DNA of 5,797 nt from an uncultured Oscillospiraceae bacterium (GTDB lineage: Bacteria > Bacillota > Clostridia > Oscillospirales > Acutalibacteraceae), in the NCBI GenBank assembly GCA_902495835.1, contig CABUYS010000086.1, positions 1 through 5,797 on the forward strand. Direction: 5' to 3'. Both the position numbers and the translations under genes were made by a program. Below the pieces are notes generated by a model. It ran no database searches. It saw only the letters and a list, made by a program, of their open reading frames with translations, and was not told the DNA's origin. Shown one piece after another: positions 1 to 5,517 of this stretch (position 1 is the stretch's first letter; each line of letters begins with the position of its first letter).

Positions 1-1
1 A

Positions 2-1288
2 GGATCTGTAAGAAAAAAAGGAAAGAAATGGTACTACCGCTTCTATGTAGAAGATGCAAGCGGCAATCTGGTTCAGAAAGAATACGCTGGAACAGAAAGT
101 AAAAGTGAAACGGAAAAACTGCTCCGTCAGGCAATGGATGATTACGAAAGCAAGAAATTTGTCGCAAAGACAGATAATCTTACTGTAGGAGAACTTCTTG
201 ATATGTGGGCGGAAGAAGAACTGAAAGTCGGAACACTCAGCAATGGTACAGTGGAAAATTATCTTGGTGCAATCCGTTGTATCAAGAAACATCCGATTGC
301 AGAACGCAAATTAAAAACCGTTACTGCTGAACATTTACAGGCATTTCTCGATCTGCTTACATTCGGTGGGGAATTTCCAGATGGAAAAGTGAGAAAAGGA
401 TACAGTAAAGATTACATCCATTCCTTTTCAGCAGTATTACAACAGGCTTTCCGGTTTGCAGTATTTCCAAAACAGTTGATTACTTTTAATCCTATGCAGT
501 ATATTAAGCTGAAAAAACAGGCAGAGGATGTGGATTTATTCTCAGATGATGAGGTAGAAGAAGGCATACAGCCTATTTCCCATGAAGATTATGAGAGACT
601 GATAGAATACCTCAAAGTAAAGAATCCACCTGCAATCCTGCCAATCCAGATCGCATACTATGCGGGACTTCGTATCGGTGAAGTTTGCGGATTGACATGG
701 CAGGACATCAATCTTGAAGAACAATGCCTGACCATTAAAAGAAGTATCCGCTATGATGGCACAAAACATAAAAACATCATCGGACCGACCAAGCGAAAGA
801 AAGTAAGGATTGTTGATTTTGGCGATACTCTGACTGAAATACTGAAAACCGCCAGAAAAAAACAGCTTAAAAGCCGGATGCAGTATGGTGAACTTTACCA
901 CCGCAATTTCTACAAGGAAGCACAGGACAAAAACAGAGTGTATTATGAATATTATCATCTGGACGGAACCGAAGAAATCCCGGTAGATTACAAGGAAATC
1001 TCCTTTGTCTGCCTGAGACCGGACGGATGTCTGGAACTGCCAAGCACACTCAGCATTGCCTGCCGATCAGTTGCAAAAAGGCTGGACGGATTTGAGAATT
1101 TCCATTTCCACCAGTTGCGACACACCTACACAAGCAACCTCCTCTCAAACGGAGCTGCCCCAAAAGATGTGCAGGAACTGTTAGGGCACTCTGATGTCAG
1201 TACCACAATGAATGTCTACGCCCACTCTACAAGAAAGGCAAAGCGGAACTCCGCCAGACTTCTTGATAAAGTGGCAGGCAACGACTAA
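2..1288 (+). CDS. Tyrosine-recombinase integrase, 5' end cut by the window edge
   Basis: Site-specific recombinase that integrates and excises a phage or conjugative element by DNA strand exchange. The frame is open from base 2, giving at least 428 residues; the start codon lies outside the window and an ATG at 134 is internal. Visible residues 1-45 (KKGKKWYYRFYVEDASG) match an Arm-DNA-binding beta-sheet domain. Residues about 60-165 form the SAM-like core-binding domain, and about 190-420 the catalytic domain. Catalytic residues are visible: Arg224 in AGLRIGE, a Lys near 264-267 in GPTKRKK, His370-Arg373 in HQLRH, His396 in LGHS, and nucleophile Tyr406 in MNVYAHS. Nothing essential is missing, so the enzyme looks intact. 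It is convergent with lysS and noticeably less AT-rich: one hand-counted 60-base stretch here (601-660) had 25 G+C, against 17 in one from lysS (2401-2460). This suggests horizontal acquisition. Family assignment is firm; the type of element is not known. Confidence 0.95.
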   Translation, partial: GSVRKKGKKWYYRFYVEDASGNLVQKEYAGTESKSETEKLLRQAMDDYESKKFVAKTDNLTVGELLDMWAEEELKVGTLSNGTVENYLGAIRCIKKHPIAERKLKTVTAEHLQAFLDLLTFGGEFPDGKVRKGYSKDYIHSFSAVLQQAFRFAVFPKQLITFNPMQYIKLKKQAEDVDLFSDDEVEEGIQPISHEDYERLIEYLKVKNPPAILPIQIAYYAGLRIGEVCGLTWQDINLEEQCLTIKRSIRYDGTKHKNIIGPTKRKKVRIVDFGDTLTEILKTARKKQLKSRMQYGELYHRNFYKEAQDKNRVYYEYYHLDGTEEIPVDYKEISFVCLRPDGCLELPSTLSIACRSVAKRLDGFENFHFHQLRHTYTSNLLSNGAAPKDVQELLGHSDVSTTMNVYAHSTRKAKRNSARLLDKVAGND

Positions 1289-1344
1289 ATAAAAAATTCC
1301 CTTATTTCCCTTGCTGATTCCGCATAAGGTCAAAAATAAGGGAA
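1285..1344 (-). terminator. Intrinsic terminator facing the integrase, overlapping its stop codon
   Basis: An 11-bp perfect inverted repeat, TTCCCTTATTT at 1297-1307 and AAATAAGGGAA at 1334-1344, encloses an inner stem (CCTTGC at 1309-1314 with GCA-T-AAGG at 1322-1329). Read on the minus strand the hairpin is followed at once by TTTTTTATTTAG, a good U-tract. Read on the plus strand it is followed by AATACATATC, so it is a poor terminator for the integrase itself. It would stop transcripts coming from the lysS side before they run antisense into the integrase. Confidence 0.6.
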
Positions 1345-1394
1345 AATACATATCATTTCACTATTTAAGGGGCTGGAAAGCCCGTAAAATAAGG
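1300..1394. repeat. Cluster of ATAAGG-type hexamers behind the integrase
   Basis: ATAAGG occurs at 1324-1329, 1336-1341 and 1389-1394, with the variant TTAAGG at 1365-1370, and inverted as CCTTAT at 1300-1305. A CCCTT variant lies at 1308-1312. The longer direct repeat AAAATAAGG is present at 1333-1341 and 1386-1394, 53 bp apart, close to five helical turns. Short spaced repeats next to an integrase gene are what arm-type sites for the N-terminal Arm domain look like. That role is inferred; part of the pattern also serves the terminator stem. Confidence 0.4.
1370..1383. other. Small GC-rich hairpin, GGGCT-GGAA-AGCCC
   Basis: A perfect 5-bp stem closes a GGAA (GNRA-type) tetraloop on the plus strand, in an otherwise AT-rich stretch between two ATAAGG-type hexamers. 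It has no U-tract on either side, so it is not a terminator. Function unknown; it may be part of the element's terminal region. Confidence 0.35.
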
Positions 1395-1451
1395 AAAGTT
1401 CAAGAAATCTCTCCACAAATTCCGATTTGTATTTCTGTTTGTTTTAAAAAT

Positions 1452-1490
1452 GGGCAATCCCGATTGGAATTGCTCACTTATTTTATTGAT
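1452..1490. terminator. Possible bidirectional terminator between convergent integrase and lysS
   Basis: GGGCAATCC at 1452-1460 pairs with GG-A-ATTGCTC at 1466-1475, giving about 9 bp with one G-U pair and one bulged A around the loop CGATT. On the plus strand it is followed by ACTTATTTTATT; on the minus strand by ATTTTTAAAAC. Both tails are only moderate U-tracts. Its position between two converging genes fits a shared terminator, and no better hairpin lies nearer the lysS stop codon. Confidence 0.45.
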
Positions 1491-1598
1491 TATGAATTTT
1501 TTTACACCGATATCTTCATCAAATGATGTAAGCCTGATATAAATCTACACTTTTTACTAAACAGAGTATATCATATTTATCTTGCAAAACAATACACC

Positions 1599-3527
1599 TT
1601 AGTAAAGCTTTGCTCCCGCAGGGATATGGTTGTCCACCATGAGAAGATTGAGTTTTTCTTCGCCTTCCTCTTTATGAACAGCAGAGATAAGCATACCGCA
1701 AGAATCAATACCCATCATTGCTCTCGGAGGAAGATTTGTTATTGCTATTAAGGTTTTTCCGATAAGCTCTTCGGGTTCATAGTAGGCGTGTATTCCGCTT
1801 AAAATTATACGCTCATTTTCAGTTCCGTCGTCTAAAGTGAATTTTAAAAGTTTCTTTGATTTTTTCACAGCTTCGCAATTTTTTACTTTTACGGCACGGA
1901 AATCACATTTGCTGAAAGTTTCAAAATCTACGCAATCTTTAAAAAGCGGCTCAATTTCAACTTTGGAAAAATCAATTGCACCGCCAAGTTCGCCTACGCC
2001 GTTCAAAGAACCGCTTCCTCCCAGAGGCTTCATTGTCGGGAAAATAATAACGTCACGAATGGAAGCACTGTCGGTAAGAAGCATCGCAAGACGGTCTATT
2101 CCCATTCCGAGGCCTCCTGTGGGCGGCATACCGTATTCGAGAGCAGTTATGAAATCTTCATCTATCATATTTGCCTCGTCGTCTCCAGCGTCGCGAAGTT
2201 TCATCTGGTGCTCAAAACGTTTTCTTTGGTCGATGGGGTCGTTTAACTCGGAATAAGCATTGGCAATCTCTCTTTTCGCTATGAAAAGTTCAAAACGCTC
2301 GACCAAATGAGGTTCATCTTTTTTACGCTTGGTAAGAGGAGAAACTTCCACGGGATAATCACATACAAACGTCGGCTGAACAAGATTTTCTTCAACTTTT
2401 TCTTCAAAAGCTTTATTTAAAATATCGCCCCATACATCTGAATCTTTTATTTCTATTCCTAAATTCTTTGCACACTCTTTTGCTTTTTCGTCGTCACCAA
2501 CAAACTTAGAAAAATCCACTCCCGTATATTTTTTTACTGCTTCAATCATTGTTATTCGTTCAAAAGGTTTTGAAAAATCTATTTTTTCGCCCTGATAATC
2601 AACAACTGTATCTCCGCAGCAAGCCATCGCCGCGTTTCTGATAATGTTTTCGGCTATTTCCATCATTTTTTTGTAATCTGCATAAGCTTCATAAAGTTCT
2701 ATAGTGGTAAATTCGGGATTGTGACGTGTTGACATTCCTTCATTTCTGAAAAGGCGTCCGAGTTCATAAACTCTGTCCATTCCCCCGACTATAAGTCTTT
2801 TTAAATAAAGTTCGGGAGCAATTCTTAAAAATAGGTCTATATCGAGAGTATTATGATGAGTAATAAATGGTTTTGCGGCGGCTCCTCCGGGAATTACGTT
2901 CAAAATCGGAGTTTCAACTTCCACATATCCGTTATTATCAAGATATTTTCTGATTTCTTTTATTATTTTGCTTCTCTTAACAAACGTATCCTTTATTTCA
3001 GGAGAAGAAATTAAATCCAAATATCTTTGACGGTATCTTGTGTCGGTGTCTCTAAGTCCGTGAAATTTTTCGGGAAGCGGCAAAAACGATTTTGAAAGAA
3101 GTTTAATTTCTTTGGTATGTATGGAAATCTCGCCTCTTCTGGTTTTAAATACAAAACCGCTCAATCCCACTATATCGCCTATATCCCATGAAGAAGACAT
3201 TTGTTTGTATGTATTTTCTCCCACATCATCAACTTTTACATAAATTTGAATTCTTCCGCAAGAATCCAAAATATCCATAAAAGACGCTTTTCCCATATTT
3301 CTCCAGCTTACTATTCTGCCGGCAATGGAAACATTTTTTCCTTCCAGAGTTTCAAAATTTTCTTTTATATCACGGGAAAAATCTGTTTGATTAAATTCGG
3401 TTTCTTCAAACGGATTGTTGCCTTCGTTTTTAAGGTTTTCAAATTTTTCGCGTCTTATTTTCATCATTTCGTTTACATCGCAGTCTTCTTGCAGTGCCGA
3501 AACGTTTAATTCTTTTTCATTTTCCAT
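1599..3527 (-). CDS. lysS: Class II lysyl-tRNA synthetase with C-terminal Trbp111-like tRNA-binding domain
   Basis: Attaches lysine to tRNA-Lys with ATP, in the cytoplasm. The protein is 642 residues, against roughly 490-500 for ordinary bacterial LysRS. Residues about 65-149 are the OB-fold anticodon-binding domain. The class II catalytic core follows: motif 1 around 195-216 (GYVEVETPILN), motif 2 around 252-280 (YELGRLFRNEG, then RHNPEFTTIELYEAY), motif 3 around 472-484 (GLGMGIDRLAMLL), then FPTMKP. A Gly-rich linker at about 503-519 leads to an extra domain at about 520-642 (FSKCDFRAVKVKNCEAV, LLKFTLDDG, ILSGIHAYYEPEELIGKTL, NLPPRAMMGIDSCGM). This matches the tRNA-binding module at the C terminus of many bacterial MetRS. 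The start is the ATG at 3527, which has AAGGAAA upstream; an ATG at 3575 would extend 34 bases into greA without a better site. It is the second gene of the greA operon. Confidence 0.95.
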   Translation of the reverse strand: MENEKELNVSALQEDCDVNEMMKIRREKFENLKNEGNNPFEETEFNQTDFSRDIKENFETLEGKNVSIAGRIVSWRNMGKASFMDILDSCGRIQIYVKVDDVGENTYKQMSSSWDIGDIVGLSGFVFKTRRGEISIHTKEIKLLSKSFLPLPEKFHGLRDTDTRYRQRYLDLISSPEIKDTFVKRSKIIKEIRKYLDNNGYVEVETPILNVIPGGAAAKPFITHHNTLDIDLFLRIAPELYLKRLIVGGMDRVYELGRLFRNEGMSTRHNPEFTTIELYEAYADYKKMMEIAENIIRNAAMACCGDTVVDYQGEKIDFSKPFERITMIEAVKKYTGVDFSKFVGDDEKAKECAKNLGIEIKDSDVWGDILNKAFEEKVEENLVQPTFVCDYPVEVSPLTKRKKDEPHLVERFELFIAKREIANAYSELNDPIDQRKRFEHQMKLRDAGDDEANMIDEDFITALEYGMPPTGGLGMGIDRLAMLLTDSASIRDVIIFPTMKPLGGSGSLNGVGELGGAIDFSKVEIEPLFKDCVDFETFSKCDFRAVKVKNCEAVKKSKKLLKFTLDDGTENERIILSGIHAYYEPEELIGKTLIAITNLPPRAMMGIDSCGMLISAVHKEEGEEKLNLLMVDNHIPAGAKLY

Positions 3528-3535
3528 ATTTTTAA

Positions 3536-3542
3536 TTTCCTT
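3536..3542 (-). promoter_or_regulatory. Ribosome binding site of lysS, overlapping the greA stop codon
   Basis: On the minus strand the greA stop TAA runs straight into AGGAAA, with about 10 bases from the GGA to the ATG at 3527. The site supports the 642-residue start and suggests translational coupling between greA and lysS. Confidence 0.6.
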
Positions 3543-4015
3543 TATTTGTAAATTTCGAGTATTTCGTATTCGCAAATTCCGCCCGGAGTTTCAACTTTTA
3601 TTTTATTTCCTTCTCTGTGACCAAGAAGTGCCGCACCCACAGGAGATTCATCCGAAATTCTTCCTTCACGCGGATCAGCTTCGCTCGAACCGACTATTCT
3701 GTAATCTACAATTTCATCGAAAGTAATGTCTTTCACTTTAACTTTTGAACCTACGTGAACGTAATCGGTACTAAGCTCATGCTCGTCAATAACTTTGACA
3801 TTTTTGAGCATCGCTTCTATCTCGAGTATACGAGATTCCATTATTGCTTGTTCATTTTTAGCTTCGTCGTATTCACTGTTTTCCGAAAGATCACCGAAAG
3901 AAAGTGCAACTTTTATCTTTTCGGCTATTTCTTTCCTTCGAACGCTTTTTAAAGTTTCAAGTTCGTTTTCTAAATTTTTTAATCCTTCTTCGGTTAATAT
4001 AACTTGCTTTTCCAA
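3542..4015 (-). CDS. greA: Transcription elongation factor GreA
   Basis: Binds the secondary channel of RNA polymerase and stimulates cleavage of the nascent RNA in backtracked complexes, restarting elongation. At 157 residues it has the family's usual length. Residues 1-75 form the N-terminal antiparallel coiled coil, whose tip carries GDLSENSEYDEAK with Asp42 and Glu45, matching the acidic tip residues Asp41 and Glu44 of E. coli GreA. The C-terminal FKBP-like domain shows SPVGAALLGHREG (124-136) and VETPGG. The start codon is TTG: it is preceded directly by an in-frame TAA, no ATG or GTG is available near it, and GGAG stands 9 bases upstream. It is the first gene of a greA-lysS operon, an arrangement common in Firmicutes, with a promoter about 100 bases upstream. 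Confidence 0.97.
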   Translation of the reverse strand: MEKQVILTEEGLKNLENELETLKSVRRKEIAEKIKVALSFGDLSENSEYDEAKNEQAIMESRILEIEAMLKNVKVIDEHELSTDYVHVGSKVKVKDITFDEIVDYRIVGSSEADPREGRISDESPVGAALLGHREGNKIKVETPGGICEYEILEIYK

Positions 4016-4033
4016 TTATTACCACTCCATTTT

Positions 4034-4049
4034 TATATCTGAAGATATA
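4034..4049 (-). other. Second hairpin of the greA leader, TATATC-TTCA-GATATA
   Basis: A perfect 6-bp AT-rich stem with a four-base loop sits just upstream of the greA ribosome binding site (GGAG at 4025-4028). It is weak and could simply help keep the binding site open. Function is inferred from position only. Confidence 0.35.
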
Positions 4050-4057
4050 CTATATGC

Positions 4058-4086
4058 TTTCCCTCCCACTTTTTGCAGGAGGGAAG
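4058..4086 (-). promoter_or_regulatory. GC-rich hairpin in the greA leader RNA
   Basis: In the minus-strand transcript CTTCCCTCC is followed by an 11-base loop and GGAGGGAA, forming 8 perfect base pairs plus a closing G-U. It begins about 20 bases after the predicted transcription start and ends about 40 bases before the TTG start codon. The left arm contains CCCTCCT, like the anti-Shine-Dalgarno sequence of 16S rRNA; the right arm contains GGGAGGG, like a strong ribosome binding site. No U-tract follows, so it is not an intrinsic terminator. It is very likely a real RNA structure; a regulatory role is inferred. Confidence 0.55.
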
Positions 4087-4111
4087 TTTTAGAATTTGTC
4101 TTTATCATATA

Positions 4112-4141
4112 ATTATAAGGAATTACTTCACCGAATGTCAA
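4112..4141 (-). promoter_or_regulatory. Vegetative (sigma-A type) promoter of greA-lysS
   Basis: On the minus strand a perfect TTGACA (-35, 4136-4141) is followed after 18 bases by a perfect TATAAT (-10, 4112-4117). Transcription would start near 4105, giving a leader of about 90 bases before the greA TTG codon. It is the best promoter in the window and suggests strong, growth-linked expression. Confidence 0.88.
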
Positions 4142-4156
4142 GGATAACCATAAAAA

Positions 4157-4168
4157 TAAAACGTTTTA
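4157..4168. promoter_or_regulatory. 12-bp perfect palindrome upstream of the greA promoter
   Basis: TAAAACGTTTTA is a perfect palindrome ending 16 bp upstream of the -35 element. It could be an operator or activator site, but AT-rich palindromes of this length also arise by chance. No matching regulator is visible in the window. Confidence 0.25.
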
Positions 4169-4294
4169 ATGATTGTAAATTTTAATAAAACAAAACTGTT
4201 ATTCATAATTTTTTAATTCACTGACATATAATTTCATATCAATTCAAAAAACGATTACCGAAAATTGCTCCGAAACATTATTGTTTCTTACCGG

Positions 4295-4963
4295 TTATTC
4301 CTTACTTTTTTCATCTGTTCCTACCGAACACATTCCACTAGGAGCAGAGCCTCCGTAAAAATTCGGAACTTTTCCGACTATAACCGTTTCGGCTGCCAAT
4401 ACAGTAGTGTCTACCTCCGTAACACAAGAGCACCCCGGCATTACGACGCTTATTTTTGAATGAACCAAAATATATATTCTGTGAAGAGTTTGGTTGATTC
4501 CTGCGTTTAAAAAATCACTTTTGATATCTGTGTTTACGCTTCCCGAAGCAGAAATTTTCATGGGAACGGGAGGGCCTTTTCCGTTAAGAAGTTCCCAACC
4601 TGTAAGCGTTCCGAATGCAATGGATGTTTTTTTCTCTTTTAACTCGTAAAAATTTTTTTGAATGAGCAAACTTATGCGAGATTTAAGATTATTTATTTTT
4701 TCCATATTCGCAGAAACTGCTATAATTTCATCTTCTTTATTTTTACTTAAAACAACTATATCCGAATAGTATTCTCCGTTATTTTTCATGTCCTGAATCA
4801 CCGCGTCGTTAACAACGTCCGTTATGAACATTCTTGCTTTGCTTGCGGACACACTCTTTATCATCGGACGAAATTGAAAATCAAAAAATATAAACAAAAC
4901 AATTACAGATACAAAAAAAGCAATTATTTTAAATCTTAATCTCTTCAGTGCAACTTTGTTCAA
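4295..4963 (-). CDS. yunB: Sporulation protein of the YunB family
   Basis: YunB is a sporulation protein, made in the mother cell under sigma-E in Bacillus subtilis; its molecular role is not well defined. The 222 residues begin with a basic stretch (KRLRFK) and one membrane segment at about 12-28 (IIAFFVSVIVLFIFF). A soluble domain follows with family features: FGTLTGWELLNGKGPPVP (118-134), DIKSDFLNAGINQTLHRIYI (146-165), and AETVIVGKVPNFYGGS near the end (191-206). The assigned start is TTG at 4963. No ATG or GTG start is available in this frame, because it is closed upstream by a TAG at 5015-5017. It is separate from the greA operon: 279 bases and a strong promoter lie between them. No convincing terminator is visible after it, only a T6 run at 4246-4251. 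It marks the host as a spore-former. Confidence 0.85.
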   Translation of the reverse strand: MNKVALKRLRFKIIAFFVSVIVLFIFFDFQFRPMIKSVSASKARMFITDVVNDAVIQDMKNNGEYYSDIVVLSKNKEDEIIAVSANMEKINNLKSRISLLIQKNFYELKEKKTSIAFGTLTGWELLNGKGPPVPMKISASGSVNTDIKSDFLNAGINQTLHRIYILVHSKISVVMPGCSCVTEVDTTVLAAETVIVGKVPNFYGGSAPSGMCSVGTDEKSKE

Positions 4964-4979
4964 ACCTCCATCAGCTCCG
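4960..4979 (-). promoter_or_regulatory. Unusual translation start context of yunB
   Basis: Upstream of the TTG start there are two Shine-Dalgarno-like motifs. GGAGG at 4965-4969 is only one base from the TTG, too close to act for it; GGAG at 4975-4978 is 11 bases away and usable. Between them an ATG at 4971 opens a minimal frame, ATG-GAG-GTT-TGA, whose stop overlaps the yunB start as TTGA. This could couple initiation at TTG to the mini-frame, or it may be chance. Confidence 0.35.
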
Positions 4980-5000
4980 AAAAAATTCTTGTAAATTAAT

Positions 5001-5030
5001 ACAGTATATCCGAACTATTATAAATTTGTG
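5001..5030 (-). promoter_or_regulatory. Candidate sigma-E-like promoter of yunB
   Basis: On the minus strand CACAAATT (5023-5030) and TATACTGT (5001-5008) are separated by 14 bases. The order and spacing fit the mother-cell sigma-E pattern, with an AAATT-like -35 and the ATAC core of the -10, but the -10 matches only about five of eight consensus bases. It would give a leader of about 30 bases. The known regulation of yunB in B. subtilis makes this plausible; the sequence alone is weak. Confidence 0.3.
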
Positions 5031-5087
5031 ATTTTCGGGAATGCTTATTTATGAAGCAGACAAAAAGATTTGTTTCAAAAAATTAAA

Positions 5088-5094
5088 GGAGAGG
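5088..5094 (+). promoter_or_regulatory. Ribosome binding site that sets the start of the 85-residue protein
   Basis: GGAGAGG stands 6 bases before the ATG at 5101. An in-frame ATG at 5041 has no such site, so the 20-residue longer version is unlikely. Confidence 0.75.
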
Positions 5095-5100
5095 ATAAAA

Positions 5101-5358
5101 ATGTGCGGAGAGTCTCATGAAAAAAGTCACGACTGTGTTTGCAGTAAATTTTGCGGAATCGTAAAACTTGTAATGGCAGGAATAGTCATAGGAAGTGCCG
5201 CGGGAATGGTACTCATGTATTTTTATGACCGTGACAAATGGCTTCAATGCAAAGCCCGCAAAATGGTAAAAGACGTGCAAAATACCGTTCAAAACACTGC
5301 TCAAAACATTCAGTCAGGAATTAAATCCACGATAGGATTGGGAGAAAAAGACGACTAA
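5101..5358 (+). CDS. Small single-pass membrane protein of unknown function, 85 residues
   Basis: I do not recognise this protein. Residues 1-18 are Cys- and His-containing (C2, C12, C14, C18; CVCSKFC). Residues about 19-41 form one hydrophobic helix (IVKLVMAGIVIGSAAGMVL), with small residues typical of helix packing. The rest is a basic and polar tail with a repeated Q-N pattern (VQNTVQNTAQNIQSG, 59-73), which could form an amphipathic helix. The shape, one glycine/alanine-rich membrane helix followed by a helical tail, recalls YtxH-type proteins, but this is a resemblance of form only. It starts with a good binding site, is divergent from yunB with 137 bases between them, and is followed by a strong terminator, so it is probably transcribed alone. 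No clear sigma-A promoter is visible upstream. Confidence 0.75.
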   Translation: MCGESHEKSHDCVCSKFCGIVKLVMAGIVIGSAAGMVLMYFYDRDKWLQCKARKMVKDVQNTVQNTAQNIQSGIKSTIGLGEKDD

Positions 5359-5395
5359 TTTTCTTTTTTAAATCCCAAAAAATTTTACAAATCGC

Positions 5396-5442
5396 AAACG
5401 ATAAAATTCTTAATTTTAAGATTTTTATCGTTTTATTTTTTT
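5396..5442 (+). terminator. Strong intrinsic terminator after the small membrane protein gene
   Basis: Arms of 18 bases at 5396-5413 (AAACGATAAAATTCTTAA) and 5416-5433 pair with a single mismatch, and the stem runs into TTTTATTTTTTT at 5431-5442. It lies 38 bases after the stop codon of the 85-residue protein and separates it from the next gene. Confidence 0.88.
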
Positions 5443-5517
5443 AGTTGCCTTTAACTATGCAAAAATAAGTCGTTTTTTGACGAAGTATATAACCAATAAT
5501 TTTATAGGAGGTAAATA

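Larger units (their letters stand above)
1289..1598. other. Intergenic region, candidate end of an integrated element
   Basis: This 310-base gap has no convincing gene. Its left half (to about 1475) carries the terminator, the ATAAGG-type cluster and two further hairpins. The right half (about 1476-1598) is plain AT-rich DNA with two weak inverted repeats: CATCA-AA-TGATG at 1517-1528, and TGATATA at 1535-1541 with TATATCA at 1567-1573. Integrase genes usually sit beside the attachment site, so attL or attR should lie here or in the 3' end of lysS. The exact crossover cannot be seen without the opposite end or an empty site. Confidence 0.4.

Noticed and set aside
542..1049. Minus-strand frames inside the integrase gene
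   Set aside because: They are antisense to an intact integrase with all catalytic residues and lack binding sites or known domains.
1311..1526. Plus-strand frame of 71 codons behind the integrase
   Set aside because: It has no ribosome binding site, no recognisable domain, and runs through the terminator loop, the hexamer repeats and the hairpin at 1452-1475.
1517..1573. Two short inverted repeats (CATCA/TGATG and TGATATA/TATATCA) as attachment core sites
   Set aside because: The first is only 5 bp per arm with a 2-base gap and the second has a 25-base spacer; neither has the geometry of a tyrosine recombinase core site, and both can arise in AT-rich DNA by chance.
3528..3575. Longer lysS start at the ATG at 3575
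   Set aside because: It would overlap greA by 34 bases and add 16 residues foreign to the family; the ATG at 3527 has AAGGAAA at suitable spacing.
1837..4112. Several plus-strand frames opposite lysS and greA
   Set aside because: They are antisense shadows of two well-recognised genes and encode low-complexity Phe/Ser-rich sequence.
4265..4459. Plus-strand frame opposite the end of yunB
   Set aside because: It is antisense to the conserved C-terminal part of YunB and has no binding site.
5041..5100. Longer start for the small membrane protein at ATG 5041
   Set aside because: No binding site precedes it, whereas GGAGAGG lies 6 bases before the ATG at 5101.
5476..5506. TTGACG with a TTTTAT -10 at 17 bases before the terminase-like gene
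   Set aside because: Transcription would start at or inside the ribosome binding site, leaving no usable leader.
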